A stretch of DNA of 64,000 nt, from the NCBI GenBank assembly GCA_933822405.4, contig CAKOGP040001825.1:326880-390879 (forward strand). Direction: 5' to 3'. Below, piece after piece: positions 34,431 to 44,275 of this stretch. Position 1 is the stretch's first letter; every line of letters starts with the position of its first letter. Origin of the DNA: Cylindrotheca closterium (lineage: Eukaryota > Bacillariophyta > Bacillariophyceae > Bacillariales > Bacillariaceae). A model generated the notes under the pieces. The model made no database searches and was not told the origin of the DNA. It was given only the letters and a program-made list of their open reading frames with translations. Both the position numbers and the translations under genes were made by a program.

Positions 34431-35175
34431 AGTTATAGGTATGGGTTCACTGGTTGTTATGCAGCAACCAACAAAAGGAGATGGTTTACTTCTTGCTTGT
34501 CTTTCTGGGAGCCAAGAATACTGCTATCCATGAAAATTCTGATTTCTTTGTAACTAGTTAATAAAATAATGTCTCTGTGCAGAAGAGAGGGTCTTGGCAA
34601 TGTTCTTTCTTGTTTCGTTTCAACCACATCGCATAGTCGTCTTATATGTATGACGGGGTTCCTACCTGTACCGGTAGATGTATGCATTGCAATCTCGGAA
34701 GACTTTGAGTGAGGAATTGAAATTGGCAGCAATCAATCATGTCGAACCTGAACTGGTAATCTGTTCCATCCCTTGTTTTTTTATAAAAGAAGCTCCTATT
34801 CTGTCAGTTTACACCGTACTACCGTACTGAGATAAACATTTCCACCACGCTCAAAGAGTAATACTGGTGCATAGTACTTTCTTCGCTACAAGTGTAAGCT
34901 CGGGGAGCAGTCTTATTTTGTCAGTTGGTACTGCGCCCTGACATGACCACTGCCACCATACCAATACCTAAGCTAAGCAAATGCCTATTCTTTCGCTACT
35001 ACCTATTACTGGTACATTATATGTGCTACGTTCACGTTGGGAGAGCAACACTGGCAAGGCGCAGCGCGGCGTCGGACGGACAAGATGTATGATTCATTCG
35101 ACCAATTCGACGTGATTGTGGGTTCAGGAATTTTCTTTTTTCTTTCTTTCATCACAAGTTCTGAACTGATACTCT
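34431..35175. other. Intergenic interval upstream of CLN3
   Basis: About 745 bp. GTAC-type palindromes (ACCGTACTACCGTACTG near 34810, ACTGGTAC near 35008) occur, with no supportable coding region. A short open frame at 35037 has no ATG-context support. Confidence 0.4.
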
Positions 35176-36597
35176 ATGGAAATGGCCGTCGTGGCAACTG
35201 CAATATCGTCTCTCACCAATTCTAGAAACTATCAACCAGTGTCTGTCGATGCGGACGCTGTGCCAGAAGATGAATTGGAAACTGTGACATCGCCACCTAC
35301 GCCATTCTGGCATTTGGTTGTTTCCTTCTGGATGTTGGGATTGCTCAACAATGCCTCTTATGTCATTATGATTGCCTGTGCCAAAAATATAAGTGAGGGA
35401 GGAACAGCACTGGTTTTCTTAGCCAATGTGGGGCCTTCGATGATGGTCAAGCTGAGTGCGCCTTATTGGTTCGATCATGTCTCATACAAGCATCGCATGT
35501 TCCTGGCCACAGTGGCAATGGTGGGGAGCTTTTCCTTGGTGGCCTCCAATAGTAGCGAAGACGCGGCAACAACAAGTTCTAGCAAAGTTGTTCTGGCGTG
35601 GAAGCTACTGGGAGTTGCATTGGGGAGCTTGCAAAGTGGCTTGGGCGAGGCGAGCTTGTTGGCACTTGCCGGAAAGTGCGATGGAGAAAAGTCTAGTTCA
35701 ACGGACTCCAAACGTCAGTGTTTGACCTGCTTTTCGTCGGGAACCGGAATGGCAGGAGTCTTTGGATTTTTCTGGAAATGGTTATGGAATGACCTGTTTG
35801 GTCTGCCGGTGTCGACCATGCTGTGGTTTGCTATGGTACTCCCAGTAGGATATTGGTATACCTTTCGACATGTGATGAAAATTGAATCCCAACTACCACC
35901 CATTGCAGTAGCTAGCGAAAGCTCTGTTCCCGAAGACGCAGCGCCCTCAGAAGAAAGCGCTCTAGCCAATGATGTCTCTTTAGAAGCGTCCGATGCCCCC
36001 CAAAGGATAGGACATCGAACAAAGATTGAGAATATGACGGCATATCAACGCTTTTATTTTGTGGTGCGATTGTGGCCATACATTGTGCCACTCTTCACAG
36101 TGTATGCATCAGAGTATGCGTTACAATCAGGAACTTGGACTGCGATTGGTTTTCCGGTGGACGATGTTAAATCGAGGGACCGCTTCTTTCAATTCAGCAA
36201 TTGGATGTACCAAGCAGGGGTGTTCTTGTCACGAAGTAGCGGTACACTTTGGACTGCTCCAATATGGATCTTGTGGCTAATGCCTGGGTTGCAATGCGTC
36301 AATTTGGCCTTGTTCTCATATGTCGCAAGCCACGCCAGCACCACATCACTCTACAACCCAGCAACTCTCTACTTTGGAGCCTTTTATGCAGGTCTCTTGG
36401 GTGGTGCCTGCTATATCAACGCCTACACGCGGATATGCAAAGATATCGCTTTGGAGTACCAAGAGTTTGCATTGAGTAGTACCAGCGTTGGAGAATCCCT
36501 TGGTATTGTAGTAGCGGACATACTTGGATTATTCATTCAAGCTTGCCTGTATCGAACGAATGGGCTAGATGGAGCAATTGTTCAGTGTCCGCTTTAA
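35176..36597 (+). CDS. CLN3: CLN3/battenin-like lysosomal or vacuolar membrane protein
   Basis: Single exon, 473 aa. Many transmembrane helices follow a short acidic cytosolic N-terminus. Family hallmarks: FWMLGLLNNASYVIMIACA in the first helix pair, SGLGEASLLALAG, and CFSSGTGMAGVFG; the C-terminal half also fits (YFGAFYAGLLGGACYINAY). CLN3 acts in endolysosomal membranes and has been linked to lysosomal pH, amino-acid and glycerophosphodiester handling, with its transport activity still debated. The length is close to animal CLN3 (about 440 aa). A long acidic loop between helices (36000 region) carries the extra residues. Confidence 0.92.
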   Translation: MEMAVVATAISSLTNSRNYQPVSVDADAVPEDELETVTSPPTPFWHLVVSFWMLGLLNNASYVIMIACAKNISEGGTALVFLANVGPSMMVKLSAPYWFDHVSYKHRMFLATVAMVGSFSLVASNSSEDAATTSSSKVVLAWKLLGVALGSLQSGLGEASLLALAGKCDGEKSSSTDSKRQCLTCFSSGTGMAGVFGFFWKWLWNDLFGLPVSTMLWFAMVLPVGYWYTFRHVMKIESQLPPIAVASESSVPEDAAPSEESALANDVSLEASDAPQRIGHRTKIENMTAYQRFYFVVRLWPYIVPLFTVYASEYALQSGTWTAIGFPVDDVKSRDRFFQFSNWMYQAGVFLSRSSGTLWTAPIWILWLMPGLQCVNLALFSYVASHASTTSLYNPATLYFGAFYAGLLGGACYINAYTRICKDIALEYQEFALSSTSVGESLGIVVADILGLFIQACLYRTNGLDGAIVQCPL

Positions 36598-36782
36598 CCA
36601 GAGCTATCTATCGAGTCGTTGCTGAAAAACATGCTGCTCCGCTACCGGTACATGTAGCAATTCAATGCCAACCAGCTATTAATAGATAAATATCAAAGTA
36701 AGAGTTGTTCTAATGTGCTTTTGTAATTATGAATCTTGTACAGCGTCTATTAAATGTATAGATACGGAGTAGCAGTTTCTTG

Positions 36783-38327
36783 CTATGCCTCTAGGATTTC
36801 GTGCATTTCGTGTCTGTCATGGACTTGATGCATTTCGTGTACTGCGTTCATATTGTGGATTTCGTGTCCTTCGCGCAGTTGCGATTGGGACGCGACAGTG
36901 GTTGGCGTCCCCAGTTCGCTATGTTGAACTGCGGTCTTCTCATCTCGCATCATTACGACAGCGGCGGTGACGACAACAACAAAAGCTCCAATCAACGCAA
37001 AGATGACAAAGTTTAACGTGTGCCATCCCACTATTCCGCTACCCCCAAGCGAATAGATATACCCCGTTGAGAAAATGAGCAAACCACTGAAAAAGAATAC
37101 AACTCCCTCATTGGCTGCTTGTACCTTGGCTTTCAATTCCGGCGCCGCCCGATAGGATCTCGTAACCCACATGGAAGCAGAAGAAAATCCAAAGTTCCAC
37201 CCAACTCCAAGAAGCATAAGTCCGACATACCAGGCAACAATATCGTCCTTATTGTCGTTGGTGAACAACACATGGACCAGAGTAGCTCCGAGAAACATAA
37301 CAAGGGCCACTCCAGCAGCCTTTATCACACCTTGAGTCTTGATGAATGTACCACTAAAGAACCCCGGTGAATACATTGACAAGAAGTGAAATTCAATCAC
37401 TGTCAGAGAAGCTCTCGATGAGAATCCCACCTCCCCCATTGCAAGGCGGAAAATGGACATGGGCATTGCCATGATAGCCCAAGTCAGAATCGATAGACAT
37501 ACGGGCAGTATGAATTCTGGACTCTTCAATATCAGCCGTAGTTCCTTGGGAGCCGATGATATTCTAAGTTCCTCTGTTCCATTTGGCACTGGTAATCTTT
37601 CGACATCTCGTCCCTGTTCTTGTTGTCGTTTCTCCATTTCACTTTGTATTCTGTTTTGCTTGATCTGCTCTTCGATCGGTGAAGGAAAATGGACCATGTA
37701 GACGAAGAGTGCTTGTGCAAAGTGAAAGCAAGCAGCCACCACAAAGACACCGAAATGTTGCATGTTGGGTTCGTCTCCAAACTTTCCCACAGTAGCATGA
37801 GCAGCTTCTGGACCCGCAAAGGATGCAATGCAGCCACCGCAGAGCACCCACGTCATTGCTTTCGACTGAAAATTGGTGGGCACCACCTCCATTGCTGCAA
37901 ATCTCAGATACATTCCGATTCCACTGCCAGCTCCCATGAAGATGTTGGCCACCAAGACCAGCACTGTCGAAGAGTAAAAGAGGCCAATACAACTCAATAG
38001 TACCCCCAAATTTGCCATGCATATGCCGCACCAGAACCCAATGTGGCGACCATAATTCTTGAAAACCCACGGCGTGAAGGCCACCGAGACGAAGGACATG
38101 CCAAGAAAGAATAAGCCCAGTGCAAATGGTGTCAGTGTGACATCCCCACCAACAGACTTGACAACTACAGCCCCTGTGCCAACCACCAATGTCATTGCAG
38201 AGACGACACAGGAAAAGGCTAGCACCAGGAAGGCGATATCATATTTTTGCCGTGTCGTCAACGTTGATTGTGTGCCACTAACATCATTCTCCGGTTGTTG
38301 TGGTTGTGTGGATTGTTCTGCTGCCAT
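36783..38327 (-). CDS. MFS transporter with His/Met-rich C-terminal tail
   Basis: Single exon, 514 aa from the ATG at 38327; the frame extends upstream only via TTG. About 12 transmembrane helices follow a Gln/Pro-rich N-terminus. The MFS fold is indicated by alternating helices and the central basic cytosolic loop, with motif-A-like GRHIGFWCGI between helices 2 and 3. Helix sequences resemble a eukaryotic MFS group of unknown substrate. The last 30 residues are a repeated His-Met-Glu stretch (HEIHNMNAVHEMHQVHDRHE). Such tails in other transporters bind copper, zinc or iron, so a metal link is an inference. Confidence 0.85.
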   Translation of the reverse strand: MAAEQSTQPQQPENDVSGTQSTLTTRQKYDIAFLVLAFSCVVSAMTLVVGTGAVVVKSVGGDVTLTPFALGLFFLGMSFVSVAFTPWVFKNYGRHIGFWCGICMANLGVLLSCIGLFYSSTVLVLVANIFMGAGSGIGMYLRFAAMEVVPTNFQSKAMTWVLCGGCIASFAGPEAAHATVGKFGDEPNMQHFGVFVVAACFHFAQALFVYMVHFPSPIEEQIKQNRIQSEMEKRQQEQGRDVERLPVPNGTEELRISSAPKELRLILKSPEFILPVCLSILTWAIMAMPMSIFRLAMGEVGFSSRASLTVIEFHFLSMYSPGFFSGTFIKTQGVIKAAGVALVMFLGATLVHVLFTNDNKDDIVAWYVGLMLLGVGWNFGFSSASMWVTRSYRAAPELKAKVQAANEGVVFFFSGLLIFSTGYIYSLGGSGIVGWHTLNFVIFALIGAFVVVVTAAVVMMRDEKTAVQHSELGTPTTVASQSQLREGHEIHNMNAVHEMHQVHDRHEMHEILEA

Positions 38328-38767
38328 TGTAGGACTATTTCCAGGATGTTCAATCGTCAATGGGTCTTTACAAGAACAATTAACCGAGCCTCAGCAGTTC
38401 CACAGACACACTCACACCACACAAACACTTTGTGAATAAGATTGGTGCGACCTCTCAACGTACTTTGATTTTTGGCCTTGACTTGATTTCAAAATCTCGC
38501 AAAAACTTGCATGAACAGACTTGATCCGAACTTTTTTGGCCACGCAAGAAATAGGCCGCACCAATCAGAGCGCTCTATCATTGAGGAAAGCATCTTTATT
38601 TGAGTCGTACTAAACATGAAAGAAAATTCATGCTCTGACTTGCGACGTCACGCAGGACATGTAACATATGTAAGGTCGAATAGAAGGCGAGCTAATGCAA
38701 ATTGAAAATACATGCGATGATGTACTGGACACATTTTGATGCATCCAATATATTAGTAAGTAGTCTG
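38328..38767. other. Intergenic interval between MFS and J-protein genes
   Basis: About 440 bp. Open frames on both strands lack coding character. It holds the 3' end of the J-protein gene and the promoter of the MFS gene. A TGACGTCAC palindrome, CRE-like, lies at 38643-38651 (GCGACGTCACG context). Confidence 0.4.
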
Positions 38768-40117
38768 TTATAATTCATCACTCTTCTTCTTGAGGCCATC
38801 GAGCCATCTAATGATAGAATCCTTAGCCATTCCACCAGTGTACTGATGTCGTTTTCCTTTCTTGTCGATCACGACAAGGTGCGGATATTTCTTCACATTG
38901 AATTCCCGAGCCATGTTGATGTTTTTAGCTCTGGACTCCCCGAACACAAATTCATTGCGGAATTGATATGCCAAACTGAAAAGAGTGGATGATGTTTCAT
39001 ACTTGTCAGTAAGCAGCAGGGCTGCTGGTTTACCACTGCCGAGTAATCTCTCTTCCATTTGTTGTTTGTTGTTAATGTTGTGGATAAACTCTCGTGGCAT
39101 GTGTGTCACTGCAAATTCATGCAACTCTTTGGCAGATTGAACATCATCGCCATTCTCCATCAAGTGGACTTTTCCGTTGATTACCATTCCAAATTGAGGA
39201 ACGCTTTCAACCTTTTTGGATTGGCAGAACCTGGCTTCTTTCTCAGACTTTTCACAGTCGACCGCGCCAACCTTGTATGCAAGATTTTTCTTTTCGGCCA
39301 GTACTTCGTATACCTGTGCTAGTTCGGCTGATATTTGATCGTCATTGGAGTAGAACATGATCATCCACATGTTCTTGCTGGATTTATTGGGGAACTTAGG
39401 GGAGCCAAGCTTGCCCACCTTTGACTGTCCTTTTTGAAATAATTCAGGAGCCTGTTGTCGACGTCCCCCACCACCAGCGCCACCAAAACCGGCCCCACCT
39501 CCAAACATTTGTTCAAAGCCACCTCCAAACATTTGTTCGAAACCACCTCCTCCTCCGCCAAATCCACCACCGCCGCCACTTCCCCCGCCGAAATCAGCGC
39601 CAAACATTTGCTCAAACATCTTGAACGCGTCTGCTCCTCCGTGATGGAAATGATGTTGACCTCCGCCCCCTCCAAAGCCTCCACCAGGACCACCAAAGCC
39701 TCCACCGAATCCAGAAGCTCGTGGATCACCTCCCTGTTCATGGACATCTAGTCCATTCTTGCCGTACTTGTCGTAGATACCTCGCTTCTCGTCGTCACTC
39801 AGCACGGAATACGCTTCGCTGACTTTGACAAACATTTTCTCAGCTTCTTCCTTTTCATCTTCGCTAACTTTATCGGGGTGATATTTAAGTGCTAGTTTGC
39901 GATATTTGGATTTGATTTCCTTGGAGGAAGCTGTCTTTTTCAACCCCAAAATGGCGTAGTAATCGTCGTCGTCCTTCTTGGTCGCATTCTGTCTTGAAGA
40001 CTGCCGCCTTTGCTGTCTTGCTTCACCACAAGTTACTGCTGAAAAGACAAGCAAGAGAATTACTAGCAAACTTGATTTCCATGGGCGTCTGGATGACATT
40101 GTCATTGTCATTGTCAT
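38768..40117 (-). CDS. ER-lumenal J-domain protein with thioredoxin-like fold
   Basis: Single exon, 449 aa. The N-terminus MTMTMTMSS is followed by a signal peptide ([15 protein letters not shown]). The J domain (about residues 53-118) has the HPD triad ([15 protein letters not shown]). A Gly/Phe-rich linker follows with GFGG repeats and QMFGG repeats. Residues of about 225-445 resemble a thioredoxin fold ([36 protein letters not shown]) without a CXXC redox pair. The C-terminus is KKKSDEL, an ER-retrieval signal. The architecture resembles ERdj5-like or DNAJ-thioredoxin proteins of plants and protists, but a redox role is unlikely because CXXC is absent. It likely recruits the ER Hsp70. Confidence 0.9.
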   Translation of the reverse strand: MTMTMTMSSRRPWKSSLLVILLLVFSAVTCGEARQQRRQSSRQNATKKDDDDYYAILGLKKTASSKEIKSKYRKLALKYHPDKVSEDEKEEAEKMFVKVSEAYSVLSDDEKRGIYDKYGKNGLDVHEQGGDPRASGFGGGFGGPGGGFGGGGGQHHFHHGGADAFKMFEQMFGADFGGGSGGGGGFGGGGGGFEQMFGGGFEQMFGGGAGFGGAGGGGRRQQAPELFQKGQSKVGKLGSPKFPNKSSKNMWMIMFYSNDDQISAELAQVYEVLAEKKNLAYKVGAVDCEKSEKEARFCQSKKVESVPQFGMVINGKVHLMENGDDVQSAKELHEFAVTHMPREFIHNINNKQQMEERLLGSGKPAALLLTDKYETSSTLFSLAYQFRNEFVFGESRAKNINMAREFNVKKYPHLVVIDKKGKRHQYTGGMAKDSIIRWLDGLKKKSDEL

Positions 40118-40160
40118 TGTTGTTGTTGTTGTTGTTGTTGTTGCTGTTGTTGTTGTTGTT
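40118..40160. repeat. GTT trinucleotide microsatellite upstream of the J-protein gene
   Basis: A run of GTT units with one interrupting GCT follows three CATTGT units. On the minus strand this reads AAC repeats then ATGACA repeats that include four alternative start codons (40117, 40111, 40105, 40099). It lies in the 5' leader of the J-protein gene. Confidence 0.9.
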
Positions 40161-40433
40161 CGTACCGATACCGTATGGCATTACTCATGGATGTGCAATA
40201 ATGCTTTTGAGAAAGAAATCGCACGTTTCGATCGAATTTCATCGAAAATGATGCCACGTGGCACAATTTTGAATTTGGTATCTTGGAGGAAGAAGGGATG
40301 TGATTGTGTTGGTGAACATATTGACGGGAGGTTAGAGTTCTATCAATGTGTTATATTCATTTTCGTTAGATCTATCTAGGCAACGACTAGGTCCTATTGT
40401 ACCAGCTGGAATAGTCAAATGAGATACTGTAAG

Positions 40434-41456
40434 TTACTCAGACTCCAACTTCTCCAGCAGCTCACGGTACCGGGTCGATCGGTCTTGATCTAGTGTTATC
40501 AGTCGCTTCAGTAGTTCACAACGCTCTTCTTTACGAGTGCCCAAAACCGACAAGATCTCAAATAGCCCAACCAACACCCACTTCCCTGGAGAATCTTCCA
40601 GCAGCTCTCTGAGCATCTCGGCTTGCTCTTCCAGGCGACTTGGTTCAAACTTGTATTCCAATAGCAAAAGTTTGTGATACCACCAAGCAGTTTGGTCATC
40701 TGGCTCTGTGAAAATGGCGTTCTCTACCACTTGTAGCTCTTCCTCCAAGATTGCAGCTTCATCTCCCTTTTGGGCAATCATTCGTGGCAACAGCTGACTT
40801 CGGTAGTGAAAGGCAGAAAAATTAGAAAAGTTATGTTGGATCTTTTGATGTGTAAAGTCCCATTCCGCCTCAAGAACGTCTTGGGGGATGCTAGGCGCCG
40901 AATTGTTGACCGAGGCGCCAATTTGAGGTCCCATGGACGGGAGCTCCCAACCTCCATTCCAACAAGACGCCAATGCACTGACCACGAACCGACGATAATT
41001 CCAACAGTGAAAGTTTCGCTCATCTAAGGTCAAAAATTGAGCTGTCAACTTTAGCTCGTTTTGTAGGACTGATGAATCTGGTTGCAGCAATGCCAAAATC
41101 CACTTGCGATGAAACCAGGAACCATAAGCTTTGGGATTGCGTTGGAGGGCAGCTTGGGTCAAATCGAGTTCATTCTTGAGCATGGGATCCGTGTTTTCCA
41201 TTTCTTCCCTTTCTAGCACCAGCAATTCTCGACGGTGATTCCAAAGATTCAAGGGATCTGGGTTCACCAACAGCGCCTTTTCAATCAAATCAATTGTTCC
41301 CTTTCGTTTATCTTTTTCCTTGGAATTGTCTGCCTTTCTTGCTTCTATCAGGGCGTCCATTAAGGTATACCATTGTTGAGCCTTCTTTTCCAAGCCAGCG
41401 GCAACTTTGGGGTCGCGGAATTTTGCCTTGTAATCCTCTCTGTTTCTTCCATGCAT
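40434..41456 (-). CDS. Rab geranylgeranyltransferase alpha subunit
   Basis: Single exon, 340 aa. It starts MHGRNREDYKA, as in RabGGT alpha. PPTA repeats are visible: NPDPLNLWNHRRELL, NPKAYGSWFHRKWIL, DERNFHCWNYRRFVV, NFSAFHYRSQLL and DQTAWWYHKLLL. The subunit pairs with the beta subunit to prenylate Rab GTPases. Compared with mammalian forms the LRR and immunoglobulin-like extensions are missing, as in fungi and plants. The pattern of WNxRR motifs also fits FNT/GGT-I alpha, but the N-terminus favours RabGGT. It is divergent from the next gene, starting 240 bp away. Confidence 0.92.
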   Translation of the reverse strand: MHGRNREDYKAKFRDPKVAAGLEKKAQQWYTLMDALIEARKADNSKEKDKRKGTIDLIEKALLVNPDPLNLWNHRRELLVLEREEMENTDPMLKNELDLTQAALQRNPKAYGSWFHRKWILALLQPDSSVLQNELKLTAQFLTLDERNFHCWNYRRFVVSALASCWNGGWELPSMGPQIGASVNNSAPSIPQDVLEAEWDFTHQKIQHNFSNFSAFHYRSQLLPRMIAQKGDEAAILEEELQVVENAIFTEPDDQTAWWYHKLLLLEYKFEPSRLEEQAEMLRELLEDSPGKWVLVGLFEILSVLGTRKEERCELLKRLITLDQDRSTRYRELLEKLESE

Positions 41457-41695
41457 AGTATTGGTGGTGGTGGTTGCTGTTGTGGTTGTCTTGGTTCGGG
41501 TGCAAAGAGTTGCCAGTTTTCCGAACGCTTCGATTGGTTTGAAAATCGAACCCTTCGACTAATTGCGACATCCAGACGACACCGCAACTTGAAATCAGAA
41601 AAATGACTGACGACCTTCGTGGCACGATTTTTCTTCGTCAGCTGCACAAAGGGTGTCCAATCATTGACACCACTCGACATTTTATTAACAACGCC

Positions 41696-42433
41696 ATGAG
41701 AAGATCAGCAATTGCATTTGTCGCCTTCATTCTGATAGGGGATGAACCAATAGTTCATGGATTGTCGAACCCATCAGCGAGGACAGTGAAAAATGGGGTC
41801 CAAAGCTGCTGCCGGAAGACAGCCATGTTGGCAGCTTTTGCTACCAGCAGTATGGAGCAAGAAAAAAGCCTTGTCGAAGACACGGATTGTCCATCAGGGT
41901 ACTACTACAACGCGGTTAAGAGCACCTGCAATCATTTGGGTCCCATCGGCAGAGTCTCTCAGGCTGTGGAAACCTTTGGGCCATTCAAGAAAGCATACAC
42001 GGCGATTTCCGATCTGTTTGGAATTGATGCCAAGAGAATATCCAATTTAGGCGTTTCGTTTGCATTATCCTATTCTATGATTAGTCAGATAAACGCAAGC
42101 ATCACATTTTCGGTGGCCTGGTATCTTTCGTCCAAGCGAACAGGCCTGTCACCGTTGGTCCCTGGAGAATGGAAGTCTTTACTTACAGCCTATGCAACAA
42201 TTTATGGCATAATACAAGTCCTGAAACCCTTTCGAGTGGCTGCCGCAATCGGAATGTCAAAACTATCAAAAGAGTTCCTAGATGCTACTGAAAAGAAACT
42301 AAACTGCAAACGAAGGACAGCAATTTTCTTTCAGTACGCTCTCGGATGGATGATATGGCTATGTTTGGCCACAGTGGGCGTGACAATAGCCAGCACAGCT
42401 AGCGGGGTTCCACTTCTGGCTACACAACACTGA
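41696..42433 (+). CDS. Predicted plastid membrane protein of unknown function
   Basis: 245 aa from the ATG at 41696, which opens a hydrophobic signal segment (SAIAFVAFILIGDEPIVHG) followed by a Ser/Thr/Lys-rich stretch, as in diatom plastid presequences. An in-frame ATG 93 bp upstream is disfavoured because it would bury that signal. The mature part has helices near SFALSYSMISQINASITFS and the C-terminal IWLCLATVGVTIASTASG, separated by a LSPLVPGEWKSLLTAYAT motif and a basic amphipathic segment. The layout recalls conserved chloroplast proteins, but I cannot name the family. Confidence 0.75.
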   Translation: MRRSAIAFVAFILIGDEPIVHGLSNPSARTVKNGVQSCCRKTAMLAAFATSSMEQEKSLVEDTDCPSGYYYNAVKSTCNHLGPIGRVSQAVETFGPFKKAYTAISDLFGIDAKRISNLGVSFALSYSMISQINASITFSVAWYLSSKRTGLSPLVPGEWKSLLTAYATIYGIIQVLKPFRVAAAIGMSKLSKEFLDATEKKLNCKRRTAIFFQYALGWMIWLCLATVGVTIASTASGVPLLATQH

Positions 42434-42579
42434 TCTGCGGGCTATTGACAACTGCCATACAATTTATTGCGCGGATCATATTTTTCAAATACCATTGCTA
42501 TTTCACAACAAATTCAACCGGTTTTTTTCGCAACATGTTGCTTGCCACGGAATCACTGAATTTGTAAATTTATATTTTG

Positions 42580-44040
42580 TTAGTCGCTACCAGAATGCTC
42601 TCGTTTCCCTCTGAATTGGCGAGATCTTTTGTGCCTGTGAAAGGGAGGAAGAAGCGTCCGACAATCGGCTACTTTGACTACTGTTCCATCGCTTTGCATC
42701 TTAAATCCTGCAAGTCTTGCGAAGGCAGCGTCCATGTACTTTTCCCAATCTTCGTCACCTTTCGCAAGGAATTTAGCCACTTCTTCAGCATTCTCTCTTA
42801 GGCTTTCTATCCGATCTAGTGAACCACCAATTGCTCCCTTGTGTCGAAGAATCCAAGGAAAAAAAGATGAGAAATGCTCAAACGCAAAATACAATAAATA
42901 TCGCACGGGACATGAAATGCAGTCAATGATTCTTACCGCTGGTATGTATCTCCCTGTTTGTCGGAATCGTTGTATGTTTCGCTTCAATAGGTCCTTTCTA
43001 TCTACTCGAGGCATCCACTGGCTACCCCAAGCAATGAATTTAACAGGTCGTTTCGCTTTTTCGGCAGCTTCCAAGATATCAGCATATTCCGAAGGGCGAC
43101 TGTTCATGTTCTCCCATGCCAGTGGAACACTTGATAGTTCTTTTTCTAGCAGTTTTGATAGAATTTCTTGAGCCTTATCAAGGCCACCACCGCGAAAGAT
43201 ACATTGAGGAACGAATAGAGAAACGACTGGCGTCTTGATCAATGCCCGTGCTGACAGTAGTTCCGCCGAAGTCGCATTGGTAGGACCGGGAAGTAGTTGT
43301 GGTTCTTCTCTTTTGGTTTGCTCATCATACGGGAGTTCCTCTTCGGACTCCTTCGTTTTGTCAAATTGCAGTTGCATTTGTACCAAAACCTCGCCAATCG
43401 CTTCCAATGCGACTTCTTCCATTGCAACAATCAGATCTTTGTTTATTGACATTCTTCTTTTTCGAAAGTATTTCACTGTATCTCCCGCTCTTCTCGCCTT
43501 TTCTATCATTTCATCTGCAAAGTCGTCGGGTGTGATTCTGCCTGCCAATCTGAGAATGACCTTCCGTATTTCGTTATCTGTCATAGCATACTCTTCATCA
43601 TTGAGTCGATCGTGAACAGTTGTATCAGAATGCAATATTACAGAGCCGTCTTTTTCTGTCAAGTGAGTTGTTGGATACAAAAATGCTTCGACTGGAACGA
43701 GATGATATATCCCTTTCGAAGTGTCGCGGAGGCTCACTGAATGGAAGGCATCTTGGTACCCAGTTGTCGAAACGTAAGCCGCCAACGCTTCGTCCTTATT
43801 GGAACAGGGAGGGGCTATTGATATGAGCACCTCGGCAATTTTCTTTGTCGTTGACTGCGTCTTTGGCGGCGTCGACTCCTCTAGTTCAGAAGCAGTGGCC
43901 ATTAAAACATTGTGTGGCCGAAAACTGGTTTTGTGTGTAAATGCATTTACAGGAAAAGCATCTCTGAAACATATTTGTGTTAGCAGCATTCCAAGCAGTC
44001 TTATCTTCGATCTATTCCGCCGTGATATTCTTTCTTGCAT
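42580..44040 (-). CDS. Probable plastid-targeted protein, unknown function, with one 99-bp intron
   Basis: Exons 44040-42937 and 42837-42580 give 453 aa. The 99-bp interval 42936-42838 has a GTAAGA donor and an AAG acceptor after a pyrimidine tract, and is itself open and in frame, so an unspliced 486-aa product is also possible. Reading in order: basic start, hydrophobic segment (MLLTQICF), AFPVNAFTHKTS (plastid-type cleavage site), then a soluble protein rich in Glu and Lys. Motifs such as VRKVILRLAGRITPDDFADE-like stretches do not match a family I know. The C-terminus is basic. No catalytic residues can be proposed. Confidence 0.7.
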   Translation of the reverse strand: MQERISRRNRSKIRLLGMLLTQICFRDAFPVNAFTHKTSFRPHNVLMATASELEESTPPKTQSTTKKIAEVLISIAPPCSNKDEALAAYVSTTGYQDAFHSVSLRDTSKGIYHLVPVEAFLYPTTHLTEKDGSVILHSDTTVHDRLNDEEYAMTDNEIRKVILRLAGRITPDDFADEMIEKARRAGDTVKYFRKRRMSINKDLIVAMEEVALEAIGEVLVQMQLQFDKTKESEEELPYDEQTKREEPQLLPGPTNATSAELLSARALIKTPVVSLFVPQCIFRGGGLDKAQEILSKLLEKELSSVPLAWENMNSRPSEYADILEAAEKAKRPVKFIAWGSQWMPRVDRKDLLKRNIQRFRQTGRYIPAVRIIDCISCPVRYLLYFAFEHFSSFFPWILRHKGAIGGSLDRIESLRENAEEVAKFLAKGDEDWEKYMDAAFARLAGFKMQSDGTVVKVADCRTLLPPFHRHKRSRQFRGKREHSGSD

Positions 44041-44275
44041 GCTGTAATGTTTATGTTGAATCGTATGGAAGAGACGACGCTTTCTCTGAAATAGCCATCA
44101 ATATTCTTTCTTCCTTCTTCGTTGGTGCCCGGTCCTTCGTATGACATACAGACAGGGTCTTGTTGAAGTTCAGACGCAAATCTTTACAATTGAAACATGC
44201 GGAACCATGTTCCTGCACTCTGACCTTCAGTTAGTTTGTAGTCTATCGCTTTAATTAACATTAAATTTGTAGGGT

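Noticed and set aside
41603..41695. In-frame upstream ATG of the plastid membrane protein
   Set aside because: It would put 31 hydrophilic residues before the signal peptide; the ATG at 41696 gives a proper signal start.
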